Assembly: GCA_017407905.1 (NCBI GenBank)
Contig: JAFQVS010000027.1
Coordinates: forward strand, 1-34,160
Source of the DNA: Bacteroidaceae bacterium
Lineage (GTDB): Bacteria; Bacteroidota; Bacteroidia; Bacteroidales; Bacteroidaceae
Direction: 5' to 3'
Length of the DNA stretch: 34,160 bases
How positions within the stretch are numbered: position 1 is the first letter of the stretch; each line of letters opens with the position of its first letter. Below are positions 17,707-25,470 of this stretch, piece by piece. A model generated the notes under the pieces. That model ran no database searches and was not told where the DNA came from. It saw only the letters and a list, made by a program, of their open reading frames with translations. The position numbers were made by a program, and so were the translations under genes.

Positions 17707-17825
17707 GGGGATGACCCAAAAGTGTTTTTTACTTCGCGAGAATTGAATATTTGAAAGCTATCTCAGATAGGTATCCGAATAAATCAACCGCAAATTCGTA
17801 AATTTTCGACTTTTGGGTCACTCTC
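17707..17825. mobile_element. MITE-like element, copy 2
   Basis: Second 119-base copy with the same inner terminal repeats TGACCCAAAAGT; the outer five bases are less conserved than in copy 1. It has the same orientation and length as copy 1 and only a handful of substitutions. Its right end lies 14 bases from the stop of the SGNH hydrolase gene, so it may supply that gene's 3' untranslated sequence. Confidence 0.8.
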
Positions 17826-17838
17826 TTTTTGTCTTTGT

Positions 17839-19572
17839 TCACTCGAAATAGTGTGCTATGCGACGGTAGCCCTCGGCGTTGGGGTGGAGGCCGTCAGTGA
17901 AGAGGTTCTCGTCAATTTTGCCGCCCTTGCCCAAAAGCTCTTTGCCGGGGTCGAGGTATTTTACCTTGCTTTTGCGGGCCGCGCGTGCAATCTTTTTGTT
18001 CAGCTTGGCGACGCGCTTTTCAAGGTCGCGCCGCGGCAGAATGCCCATAATTGTAATTTCGGCCTCGGGGCGGCGCGAGGCAATTGCTTCGATGATTTTT
18101 TCTATTGCTGCCACTATCTCTTGGTCGCTGTCGCCGCCCGCTTTCTGTATGTTGTTTGTGCCTATTTTCAGAATAATTTTATCGGCGGTAACGTGGTCGA
18201 GCTCGTCGTGCTGTATGCGCCACAGGATATTTTCGGTGCGGTCCCATCCGCAGCCCATATTAAGGGACGCTCCGCCGAGGCTGTGCCAGCTGTCGTCGCC
18301 GCGCTTGATGCTCGCATCGCCCCCGCCCCAATAGTGGATTATGGAGTTTCCTATTATTATGCGGTTAAAGTGCCTGCCTCTGTTTTGTGCTATAATGTTG
18401 TTGTGGCGGCGGTACCAATTGTAGTGTCTGTCGCGGTGTTGCGTTACGGCTATTGTGGTTCGCAGGCGGCCCTGCTCCTCGCCAAGTATCTTGCGCAGGA
18501 GCTTTTCGTAGGCCTTGGCGTAGGCTGTCATTCCATAGTCCGAGGCGTGAATGGCCTCGACGGTGCCGTCCCCGGGCATTGCAATGTCGTCGAAGGTCAG
18601 ATGGTGGATATTTTCGACGCCCTCATTGTGCAGCCTCTCGACGGCGACGGCCAGCATTTTGTGGGCGTGTCTCTCATTCTCGCGGCGGCTTTTTATGGCC
18701 TTTGAATTGGGGTAGCCCAGATGGTCGGCAAGGATTATGGGGGTGTGCGGACGTGCCTTACGCAGACGTTGCACGGCTTTTACTATTGTGTCGGGCAGAA
18801 TGTCGGCGGGCATTGTGTAGGCGTTGGGCATTGCATCTATTATGTAGGCTTTTGCCTCAATCTGTGCAAGAAAGTCGATAACCGATGCTTCGAGCATTGC
18901 GTTGCCCGAGAATCCCATATTCACCACATTGCGCCCCATACGTCGTTGCAAAATATTTGTCCACGCCATTCCCGGGCGCGATGCGCAGGCCCCTTGAGTA
19001 ATTGAGGTTCCGTAGGCGACGATGGGAAGCTGGGCGCTTAATGGCTCGAATGTGAATGAGGCCTTCTCGTTGGTGCCGATTGCCATCCACTGAACCTCGT
19101 TGTAGAGTGGCAGAAAGAGTGTGTAGCGATGCTCGCCTCTGTCGCCCTCGTACTCGATGCCGCTGAATGTATAGGTTATTGTGTCTCGGAACGAGTATCT
19201 TCCGGCCAACCAAATTTCGCCACCATCTTTATCGCTTGTGTAAAGGTCGATGCCCGAGACGCCCGTTGCGGGCATATGCGGCATTGCGTGTCCGCCCCTG
19301 ACGGTGTAGCGCACGGTAATTTCTGTTGCATCGGTGCTGAAGCGCAGACACTCGCCGGCCGAGTGCCGCGAGTTTGACCACACACCGCCTCTGACTTTCG
19401 CTTGCAGGGCGGCCGGCAGACGATGGTAGAAGCTGCTGCGTGCCTCGTCGGGCAGCGGCTGATTCTGAACAACGGGGTAGGGGGCATCCTGCGGATTGTG
19501 CCATTTTGTTTGTGCAAACGCACTTGCGGTGAATAGTGTGGCAGTAAGCAGCAACGAGAATAGTCGGTTCAT
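17839..19572 (-). CDS. Secreted protein with two SGNH/GDSL hydrolase domains
   Basis: Predicted exported esterase of 577 residues with a signal peptide (about 1-20, ending ASAFA). Residues 25-180 form a beta-rich N-terminal domain of the type found before SGNH hydrolases. Domain one (about 183-365) has the nucleophile S190 in YGTSITQGA and a D335/H342 pair (GDGTVEAIHASDYG). Domain two (about 383-577) has S410 in IIIGNSIIHYWGG, the oxyanion GTNN at 471-474, and D560-H563 in FTDGLHPN. Both active sites look complete. Such enzymes often deacetylate or de-esterify glycans, but the substrate cannot be told. It is a single gene, divergent from ald, and ends next to a MITE-like element. Confidence 0.92.
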   Translation of the reverse strand: MNRLFSLLLTATLFTASAFAQTKWHNPQDAPYPVVQNQPLPDEARSSFYHRLPAALQAKVRGGVWSNSRHSAGECLRFSTDATEITVRYTVRGGHAMPHMPATGVSGIDLYTSDKDGGEIWLAGRYSFRDTITYTFSGIEYEGDRGEHRYTLFLPLYNEVQWMAIGTNEKASFTFEPLSAQLPIVAYGTSITQGACASRPGMAWTNILQRRMGRNVVNMGFSGNAMLEASVIDFLAQIEAKAYIIDAMPNAYTMPADILPDTIVKAVQRLRKARPHTPIILADHLGYPNSKAIKSRRENERHAHKMLAVAVERLHNEGVENIHHLTFDDIAMPGDGTVEAIHASDYGMTAYAKAYEKLLRKILGEEQGRLRTTIAVTQHRDRHYNWYRRHNNIIAQNRGRHFNRIIIGNSIIHYWGGGDASIKRGDDSWHSLGGASLNMGCGWDRTENILWRIQHDELDHVTADKIILKIGTNNIQKAGGDSDQEIVAAIEKIIEAIASRRPEAEITIMGILPRRDLEKRVAKLNKKIARAARKSKVKYLDPGKELLGKGGKIDENLFTDGLHPNAEGYRRIAHYFE

Positions 19573-19631
19573 AGTTTCTTAAGTTTTTTTGTGTTTGCGC
19601 ATCGCAGCATAAATGTTTTTGAGTTTTATCT

Positions 19632-19662
19632 CAAAGATACCTATAATTCGTCAAATATCAAC
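19632..19662 (-). promoter_or_regulatory. Promoter of the SGNH hydrolase gene
   Basis: On the minus strand GTTG (19659-19662), 19 bases, then TATCTTTG (19632-19639), a good Bacteroidota promoter, 60 bases from the ATG. The divergent ald side of the gap shows only a weak match (TTTG at 19716-19719, then TACTTGCG at 19740). Confidence 0.65.
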
Positions 19663-19769
19663 CTTCGGGCAGTTTTTTTTGTTACAAATGAAAAATATAG
19701 GTGCCGCTTCTTTTGTTTGTAAGAAAAAAACTATATTTTTACTTGCGTTAACCTTTAAATCTTACAGCT

Positions 19770-20876
19770 ATGATTATCGGTGTACCAAAAGAAATCAAGA
19801 ACAATGAGAATCGTGTGGGTATGACACCCTCGGGAGTTCAGGAGATGACTAAACGTGGTCATACAGTATATGTTCAGGCTTCTGCCGGTGATAACAGCGG
19901 TTTCTGCGATGCCGCATATACAGCCGCAGGAGCAAAAATCTTGCCCACAATCGAGGAGGTATATGCCATTGCGCAGATGATTGTAAAGGTAAAAGAGCCC
20001 ATCGAGTGCGAGTATCCGCTTGTGCGTGAGGGGCAGTTGCTTTTTACCTATTTTCATTTTGCGTCGAGCGAGCCTCTGACAAAGGCAATGATTCAGAGCG
20101 GTGCCGTCTGCTGTGCATACGAGACGGTTGAGCGTAAAGACCGCACGCTGCCGCTACTTATTCCAATGTCCGAGGTTGCGGGACGTATGGCGACGCAAGA
20201 GGGTTGCTATCTGCTCGAACGTCCGCGCGGAGGAAAGGGCAAGCTTATCGGAGGCGTGCCCGGCGTAAAGCCCGCCCGCGTGCTTGTCATTGGCGGTGGA
20301 ATTGTGGGCACGGCCGCTGCGCGTATGGCTGCGGGATTGGGCGCCGACGTTACAATATGCGACGTCTCGCTGCCTCGTCTGGCCTATCTGACGGATGTAA
20401 TGCCCAAGAATGTAAAGACGCTTATGTCGTCCGAGTATAATATCCGCGAGGAGCTAAAAACGGCCGACCTTGTCGTAGGCTCGGTGCTTATCCCCGGTGC
20501 GAAGGCTCCGAAATTGGTAACGCGCGAGATGCTGGGCCTTATGCAGAAGGGTAGTGTGCTTGTGGATGTTGCCATCGACCAGGGCGGTTGCTTCGAGACC
20601 TCGCATCCGACTACGCATCAAGAACCCACCTATTATGTCGATGGCATTCTGCACTATTGCGTGGCGAATATTCCCGGAGCAGTGCCCTATACATCGACGC
20701 TTGCACTGACAAATGCGACGCTCCCTTACGCGCTTCAGCTGGCCGATAAGGGGTGGCAACGTGCCTGTGCCGACAACGAGGAGCTGCGCAAGGGCCTGAA
20801 TGTTGTCGCCGGAAAGGTTGTATATAAAGAGGTTGCCGAGGCGTGGAATCTGCCCTTTGAGCCTATCGAGTGGTAA
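19770..20876 (+). CDS. ald: Alanine dehydrogenase
   Basis: NAD-dependent enzyme converting L-alanine to pyruvate and ammonia, reversible, cytoplasmic; in gut anaerobes it can serve ammonia assimilation or NADH balance. At 368 residues it is the family length. The N-terminal domain has MIIGVPKEIKNNENRVG with the substrate-binding arginine, VKVKEP with the catalytic-region lysine (about 75), and YFHFAS with the conserved histidine (about 96). The Rossmann nucleotide site is VLVIGGGIVGTAAA (about 171-184). The segment VDVAIDQGGCFE holds the conserved aspartate near 270. The start is ATG at 19770. It is a single gene closed by a shared terminator. Confidence 0.96.
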   Translation: MIIGVPKEIKNNENRVGMTPSGVQEMTKRGHTVYVQASAGDNSGFCDAAYTAAGAKILPTIEEVYAIAQMIVKVKEPIECEYPLVREGQLLFTYFHFASSEPLTKAMIQSGAVCCAYETVERKDRTLPLLIPMSEVAGRMATQEGCYLLERPRGGKGKLIGGVPGVKPARVLVIGGGIVGTAAARMAAGLGADVTICDVSLPRLAYLTDVMPKNVKTLMSSEYNIREELKTADLVVGSVLIPGAKAPKLVTREMLGLMQKGSVLVDVAIDQGGCFETSHPTTHQEPTYYVDGILHYCVANIPGAVPYTSTLALTNATLPYALQLADKGWQRACADNEELRKGLNVVAGKVVYKEVAEAWNLPFEPIEW

Positions 20877-21006
20877 GAGACGCTCTTTCTCACTATAAGA
20901 GTGTGTGTCCGCAGGAATTTGTAAGTAAACTTGAATTATTCTTTTCGACCCTATTCTTGGTTTATATAAAAAACTTTGCGTTAAAAATTTTAGACAGCTT
21001 ATAATT

Positions 21007-21037
21007 AAAAATGGCTCCCTTGAAAGGAGCCATTTTT
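21007..21037. terminator. Bidirectional terminator between ald and the GH130 gene
   Basis: Arms 21007-21018 and 21026-21037 (AAAAATGGCTCC and its complement) form a perfect 12-bp stem with a 7-base loop and T tracts on both strands. It lies between two convergent genes, 15 bases from the GH130 stop. Confidence 0.9.
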
Positions 21038-21052
21038 AATTGTTCTCTTATT

Positions 21053-22009
21053 TTACTGCTTTTTAAGCCACTCGATAATCTCGCTGATGCGTCCGAATGC
21101 TATGCACGTGTGCGTGTCGGCGGCACCATAATAGACGGTTACCTTGTCGCCCTCGCTCAGCGCGGCGCAGGGGAATACTACGTTGGGAACGTCGCCCACA
21201 AGCTCGTAGGGGGCGGCAGGCGCAAGCAGATACTCCATACTGCGATAGAGTACTTTTGTGGGGTCGTCCTTGTCCAAAAGCACCGCTCCCATCGAGTAGC
21301 GGAAGCCGTTGCAGGTGGTGATTACTCCGTGGTAGAACATAAGCCACCCCTCGTCGGTGAGGATGGGCACGCTGCCCGCGCCTATCTTTGTACACTGCCA
21401 AGCGCTCTGCTCAAAGGGGGTAACTTTCATTACGTTGCGATGTTCGCCCCAATATTTCATATCGGGGCTGAAGCTCAGATAAATATCGCCAAAGGGGGTG
21501 TGTCCGTTGTCGCTGGGGCGCGAGAGCATCGCATACTTTCCGTTAATCTTTTGGGGGAACAGCACACCGTTGCGGTTGAATGGCAAAAAGGCATTCTCGC
21601 ATTGGAAGAACTCTTTAAAGTCGAATGTGTAGCCGATGCCGATGGTGGGGCCGTGGTAGCCGTTGCACCACGTAATCCAATAGCGGTCGTCAATCCACGT
21701 TACGCGCGGGTCATATTTATAGTCGCTCTCAATCATTTCGGTGTTTCCTGCCTTGAATACTATGGGCTCGTTGCTAATTTCCCAATTTATTCCGTCTTTC
21801 GAGAATCCAGCGAATATGTTCATCTGCACGCGTTTGTTGTCGCAGCGGAATACGCCTGCGAACCCATCGCCAAAGGGAACGACGGCGCTGTTGAAGATGC
21901 TGTTCGACGAGGGGGTGCTGTAACGGTCAATTACGGGATTTTCGCTGTAACGCCACATAATGTCGGTGCAACCCTCGGGGCGCTCCTGCCAAGGAATGTT
22001 CTTTGCCAT
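21053..22009 (-). CDS. GH130 beta-mannoside phosphorylase
   Basis: Intracellular phosphorylase that cleaves beta-mannosides with phosphate to give mannose 1-phosphate. Its 318 residues closely follow the GH130_2 pattern known from the N-glycan Man-beta-1,4-GlcNAc phosphorylases: [10 protein letters not shown] near the N-terminus, [23 protein letters not shown] (about 35-57), the catalytic acid D100 in [38 protein letters not shown], and [17 protein letters not shown]. No signal peptide. It lies 33 bases downstream of a GPH symporter, so the pair probably imports and splits the disaccharide, sparing one ATP. Mannosyl-GlcNAc is the best guess for substrate; mannosyl-glucose or mannooligosaccharides remain possible because no mannosidase or epimerase gene is adjacent. 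Confidence 0.92.
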   Translation of the reverse strand: MAKNIPWQERPEGCTDIMWRYSENPVIDRYSTPSSNSIFNSAVVPFGDGFAGVFRCDNKRVQMNIFAGFSKDGINWEISNEPIVFKAGNTEMIESDYKYDPRVTWIDDRYWITWCNGYHGPTIGIGYTFDFKEFFQCENAFLPFNRNGVLFPQKINGKYAMLSRPSDNGHTPFGDIYLSFSPDMKYWGEHRNVMKVTPFEQSAWQCTKIGAGSVPILTDEGWLMFYHGVITTCNGFRYSMGAVLLDKDDPTKVLYRSMEYLLAPAAPYELVGDVPNVVFPCAALSEGDKVTVYYGAADTHTCIAFGRISEIIEWLKKQ

Positions 22010-22042
22010 AATTTTGTATTGTTTAAGAGTAGGTAAAATTTC

Positions 22043-23452
22043 TTATTTGTCGCGGAATTCTTTGAGCTGTGCGTTAATCTTTTTCATACGCTCGGTGCTC
22101 AGCGGATATATGAAAATGAAGAGTGCCGAGATTAGGGCAATGCCGGCGGGAATCCAGCTCATCAGCAGCCTGATGCCTTGCACTGCCTCCTGTGTCTGCA
22201 CTGCGCCCTCGGCGGTGTCGAATCCGAAGCCTGCCAATATCCACATTACTGCTGCCGCGCCGAATGCGCCACCGAATTTCTGTGCCATCGACGACGATGA
22301 GAATATAAGGCCGGTCGATGCTGTCTTGAATTTAAGCTCGGCATAATCGGAAATATCGGCATACATACTCCATACAAGGGGCGATATTACGCCTGTTAGT
22401 ATGCACACGAGTATTTGCAAGATAAAGAGTGTCCAATAGGCGCTTGTGCCGCTTGTGGGTACAAAGTAGAATGCGGCGCACAGTGCTATCAGGGCAAAGA
22501 GCGACCATAGGAATGTGTTTTTCTTTCCAATCTTGAATGTGATGGGGGTGGCGGCTGCAACGCCCACCATATTGGCAATCTCGCCCACTGCAAGGAATAT
22601 ACCCGAGTAGAAGAGAAAATCTATCGAGAAAATGCTCAGCCGTGCATCGGCTGCTATGAGTGTCGTAAAATAGAAGGGTATTGCGGCGTAACGTATCGCG
22701 TTGAAAAAGTTAAAGAAAAGCACTCCGCCTAAGAGTATCCACCACGGGCTGTTGTGCAGCAACGAGCCGAGGTCTTTTAGTATGTTTGTCTCTTTAATTT
22801 GTGATTTTACATTTTCGCGTGTCATCGAGAATGTAAGCACGAAAAGCGCACAGCACACAATGCCTACTACAATCATTGAATATTGCCAAGCGTTGGGGTC
22901 GTGAGTGAGTGTCTCGCCCTCTTTCATTGTGCCCATAAGGTCGGCAAAAAAGTTACACAGAGGCTCCCAAGCGGCAAGCACGATGAACGAGCCTGCATAG
23001 GCAAAGAACATACGGAACGACGAAAAGACGGTCTTTTCGTCCGAGTCGGCTGTCATTACTCCAAGCATCGAACCATAGGGGACGTTTATTGCGGTGTAAA
23101 CGGTCATCATAAGGATGTATGTGGCAAAGGCCCATACGGTGTTTCCTGTCTCGCCAAAATTGGGCTTTGTAAAGAGTAGTATTCCTGCAACGGCAAAGGG
23201 AATTGCTATCCACAGAAGATAGGGACGATATTTTCCCCAGCGTGTCTGTGTGCGGTCGGCAATAATTCCCATCATAGGGTCGGATACTGCGTCCCAGATT
23301 CTTGTAACTAACATAAGTATTCCTGTAACCTCGAGGCTCAGGTGAAAAACCGTTGCATAGAAGATGGGGAGATAAGCGCTGAAAATTTTCCAGAACATCG
23401 ACGAGGACATATCTCCGAATCCGTAACCAATCTTTTCTTTCAATGTTGCCAT
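22043..23452 (-). CDS. GPH-family sugar:cation symporter (MFS)
   Basis: Inner-membrane transporter of 469 residues with about 12 hydrophobic helices. The N-terminus (KEKIGYGFGDMSSSMFWKIF) and the segment RIWDAVSDPMMGIIADRTQTRWGKYRPYLL are signatures of the glycoside-pentoside-hexuronide symporters, which move sugars with Na+ or H+. The conserved DPMMG and RWGKYRP loop are intact. It is first in an operon with the GH130 phosphorylase, which suggests the cargo is a beta-mannoside disaccharide. It is driven by a good promoter 57 bases upstream of the ATG. No SusC/SusD outer-membrane pair is nearby, so the outer-membrane step must be encoded elsewhere or the substrate is small enough to diffuse. 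Confidence 0.93.
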   Translation of the reverse strand: MATLKEKIGYGFGDMSSSMFWKIFSAYLPIFYATVFHLSLEVTGILMLVTRIWDAVSDPMMGIIADRTQTRWGKYRPYLLWIAIPFAVAGILLFTKPNFGETGNTVWAFATYILMMTVYTAINVPYGSMLGVMTADSDEKTVFSSFRMFFAYAGSFIVLAAWEPLCNFFADLMGTMKEGETLTHDPNAWQYSMIVVGIVCCALFVLTFSMTRENVKSQIKETNILKDLGSLLHNSPWWILLGGVLFFNFFNAIRYAAIPFYFTTLIAADARLSIFSIDFLFYSGIFLAVGEIANMVGVAAATPITFKIGKKNTFLWSLFALIALCAAFYFVPTSGTSAYWTLFILQILVCILTGVISPLVWSMYADISDYAELKFKTASTGLIFSSSSMAQKFGGAFGAAAVMWILAGFGFDTAEGAVQTQEAVQGIRLLMSWIPAGIALISALFIFIYPLSTERMKKINAQLKEFRDK

Positions 23453-23508
23453 TGTCTCTAATTTTTAGTGTTTGTATTATTAGCTCGTTTCTTTTGGGCC
23501 TATCTTTG

Positions 23509-23539
23509 CAAATGTAACACAAGAGGGGCAAAGTGCAAA
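23509..23539 (-). promoter_or_regulatory. Promoter of the GPH-GH130 operon
   Basis: On the minus strand TTTG (23536-23539), 19 bases, then TACATTTG (23509-23516) fits the consensus. It lies back to back with a plus-strand promoter at 23544-23573. Confidence 0.65.
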
Positions 23540-23543
23540 GCGA

Positions 23544-23573
23544 TTGTCTGTTTTTTTATTCCTAATATCTTCG
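23544..23573 (+). promoter_or_regulatory. Plus-strand promoter with no annotated gene downstream
   Basis: TTG (23544-23546), 19 bases, TATCTTCG (23566-23573), a good Bacteroidota promoter pointing right into a 300-base gap. Downstream is a 13-codon reading frame (23598-23639, MRKDINEKGLFLI) and then a hairpin at 23671-23698. Confidence 0.5.
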
Positions 23574-23597
23574 CGGTAAATTGTAATAATCACAAAA

Positions 23598-23639
23598 ATG
23601 AGAAAAGATATAAACGAAAAAGGATTATTTTTGATATAG
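23598..23639 (+). other. Possible 13-codon reading frame or gene remnant
   Basis: ATG to TAG, 13 residues (MRKDINEKGLFLI), 24 bases after the promoter -7 box. The composition resembles the beginning of a longer protein cut short. No continuation was found in other frames. It could be a leader peptide, a remnant, or chance. The rest of the gap 23640-23790 has only the hairpins noted and A/T-rich sequence. Confidence 0.25.
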
Positions 23640-23670
23640 ACACCGCGTTAAGCTGTTTGTTGATGTAAAA

Positions 23671-23698
23671 AATGCTATCTTTTTTACAAGATAGCATT
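23671..23698. terminator. Hairpin, possible terminator of the short plus-strand transcript
   Basis: Arms AATGCTATCTT (23671-23681) and AAGATAGCATT (23688-23698), an 11-bp perfect stem with a 6-base loop. The T tract follows the stem on the minus strand; on the plus strand the stem is followed by A-rich sequence, so its direction of action is uncertain. Confidence 0.5.
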
Positions 23699-23790
23699 AA
23701 AACAACGACTGCGTATATTGCGTTGTCAGGAAAATTTGTTTACATATAATAAACAGTTAAATATCAATCGGTTAATATAGTATATAGGTT

Positions 23791-23834
23791 AAAAAAAGAG
23801 GGGTAATTTAAAAGAATACTACCCCTCCTTTTTT
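23791..23834. terminator. Bidirectional terminator after the lipoprotein gene
   Basis: GAGGGGTA (23798-23805) pairs with TACCCCTC (23820-23827). Seven A precede and a run of six T follows, so the stem has a T tract on either strand. It lies 57 bases beyond the lipoprotein stop. Confidence 0.7.
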
Positions 23835-23890
23835 ATAAGTTGTTTGGACTTGTATTATTTAAAATTTTAACGGATTATTTGCTCTGTTTA

Positions 23891-24322
23891 TCAGAGTGCG
23901 CCACCCATTGCCTCGATAAGGGCCAACAAGGTCGATTTCGGCATTCCTTTATGAGAATCGGTATAATCTATGGTAACGGTCTTACCCGATAGGGTAGCAG
24001 GGTCGCTCTCGGTCGATTTCCACTCGTCATAGAATGCTTGCGCCATAGTCTTATCCGAGAATGTATTTTCGCACTTCGACGATACGCACTTGTCGCTATT
24101 ATCGAATTTTACAGTCCACTTCATCGACCACGATGCATAGCCGTAATCCTGCTTAACGGTGTAAGTGTATGTGTTTCCGTTCACCGTCCATTTACCATCT
24201 TGTAGCGCCTCATTAGGATTCTCAATTGTTTCTTTGTCATCGTCGCTACTGCAAGCACTGAAAGAGAATGTCATTCCAAATACCATAAGCAGCATATACA
24301 AGAATTTATTTATTGCTTTCAT
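23891..24322 (-). CDS. Small lipoprotein of unknown function
   Basis: A 143-residue protein with a lipoprotein signal: hydrophobic stretch LYMLLMVFGMTFSFS and lipobox SAC, the acylated cysteine at about residue 24. SSDDDKE follows, the acidic sequence that often directs Bacteroidota lipoproteins to the outer surface. The mature part has a beta-rich pattern (GKWTVNGNTYTYTVKQDYG, MKWTVKF), like lipocalin-type or DUF4923-like small domains, but I cannot assign a family. It follows the beta-barrel gene by 58 bases on the same strand, so both are probably one operon with related envelope roles. The start is the ATG at 24322, which gives a proper signal sequence. Confidence 0.8.
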   Translation of the reverse strand: MKAINKFLYMLLMVFGMTFSFSACSSDDDKETIENPNEALQDGKWTVNGNTYTYTVKQDYGYASWSMKWTVKFDNSDKCVSSKCENTFSDKTMAQAFYDEWKSTESDPATLSGKTVTIDYTDSHKGMPKSTLLALIEAMGGAL

Positions 24323-24380
24323 AATGTATAATATTTTTAGTGGTTTATAACTATTTGATTAACATAAATATATGGCGTTG

Positions 24381-24896
24381 TCAGAATGCGTATGTTGCGC
24401 CTATATTTATTCCTATATGCCCAAAGTCGGACACTACAACATATTTGAGCTCGGCGCCCAACGAAATGTTATCTGTAAGTTTGTACTCGGCTCCACCACC
24501 AAAATTTACGGCAACCTCACTATCGGACGAGGAACCAAATGCACCTAAATCGACCTTAACTCCAAACATTCCTACGCCGGCAAGAGGATAAACATTTACT
24601 TTGTTATCAAGTATAGGAATCAGATAGTGAGCATTAACCATTGCATCCCACATCGAAATGTTGTCTTTCTCGAGGAAATAGTTCAATGCCGGCTCTAAAC
24701 GAATCTTATCGGTAATTGAATACTGAAATTTTGCTCCGATGGCAAGATTGTTGAAACTGCTGCCATCGTAGGTTATATCGTCATAACCCAGTCCCATCCC
24801 GATGTTAATACCTGCGGCCATACGCCCCTTTTCTTGTGCGTTTACTGCTGCAAAGCTACACATAGCAGCGAACATAATAATAAATAACTTTTTCAT
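24381..24896 (-). CDS. Outer-membrane beta-barrel protein
   Basis: A 171-residue protein with a signal peptide (about 1-20, ending AAVNA) and alternating beta strands that fit the small OmpA/OmpW-like barrel of eight strands found in the outer membrane beta-barrel (OMP_b-brl) families: RMAAGINIGMGLGY, LAIGAKFQYSITDKIRLEPALNYF, VNVYPLAGVGMFGVKVDL, EVAVNFGGGAEYKL, ISLGAELKYVV. It ends in phenylalanine (GINIGATYAF), the usual C-terminal signal for barrel assembly. It is the first gene of a pair with the lipoprotein and has a leader of about 150 bases. Its specific role, whether porin-like, adhesin or stress-induced, is not visible. Confidence 0.85.
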   Translation of the reverse strand: MKKLFIIMFAAMCSFAAVNAQEKGRMAAGINIGMGLGYDDITYDGSSFNNLAIGAKFQYSITDKIRLEPALNYFLEKDNISMWDAMVNAHYLIPILDNKVNVYPLAGVGMFGVKVDLGAFGSSSDSEVAVNFGGGAEYKLTDNISLGAELKYVVVSDFGHIGINIGATYAF

Positions 24897-25054
24897 TGTT
24901 GTAAAGATTTAATAATTGGTTTGTGAATAATTAGTTTTTTTGTTTAGTTGTTTGTTCTATTCGGTAAGTGTTGTGTCAATTGTGTGTAGTATAATACTTT
25001 TTTTGTTCTGCGAACGTCGGCGGTAACTCGAATAGAATCTCTGCCGTTCGACAG

Positions 25055-25062
25055 CAAAAATA
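25055..25062 (-). promoter_or_regulatory. Possible -7 element for the barrel-lipoprotein operon
   Basis: TATTTTTG on the minus strand fits TAnnTTTG; the -33 element is not clear. It would give a leader of about 150 bases in which CGAACG (25011-25016) can pair with CGTTCG (25045-25050). Confidence 0.4.
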
Positions 25063-25395
25063 TAGAGAAACTATTATGGAAAATCTCTTTTTTTCGATTG
25101 TTTTGTAAACATACCGCGCATCTTTACAAAATAATTGGTGAAGGGACGCAATCTTTACACCTGCGGCTTTGAATTTTTACATTTGTAATAAGCAAATGAA
25201 TCGTTTTTTTTAGGGGTGTCGGATACAAAATACAGAAACTAAGCGTTTCTCTTGATTCGTCGTTCGATTCTTGTGGAGCAAGAAACGGAACAGTGGAAAA
25301 TTGCTGTTGATGAAATTTATTTAAGTGCAAAAGTTAGTGTAAAAGAGAGAAGGATGATAGTAAGGCTGTTCCGAGGCGATGATATATAGAATTAT
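25063..25395. other. Non-coding gap with no recognised feature
   Basis: I see no convincing gene on either strand. The longest minus-strand frame (25124-25330) begins with TTG and has no family resemblance. The stretch is A/T-rich with scattered CTTTACA words. Confidence 0.5.
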
Positions 25396-25421
25396 CTCGG
25401 CATACGCCTTTTTCTGCCGAG
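25396..25421 (-). terminator. Possible terminator after the first AraC gene
   Basis: CTCGGCA (25396-25402) pairs with TGCCGAG (25415-25421) around a 12-base loop, 50 bases past the stop. The tract after the stem on the minus strand is A/T-rich but not a clean T run. Confidence 0.45.
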
Positions 25422-25470
25422 CTCAGGTGATTGTGTGTCGAGGCAGCTTTATTAAACTCCGGATGGTTTC

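Noticed and set aside
19613-19807. 64-codon plus-strand frame upstream of ald
   Set aside because: It runs out of frame into the start of ald and lies across the divergent promoter.
21011-22036. Plus-strand reading frame opposite the GH130 gene
   Set aside because: Covers almost exactly the real GH130 gene on the other strand and begins inside its terminator.
23501-23508. Plus-strand TATCTTTG near the GPH promoter
   Set aside because: No TTTG or TTG at 19-21 bases upstream; the plus-strand promoter at 23544-23573 is better.
25124-25330. 68-codon minus-strand frame between the barrel and AraC genes
   Set aside because: TTG start, no promoter match at proper spacing, low-complexity content and no known pattern.
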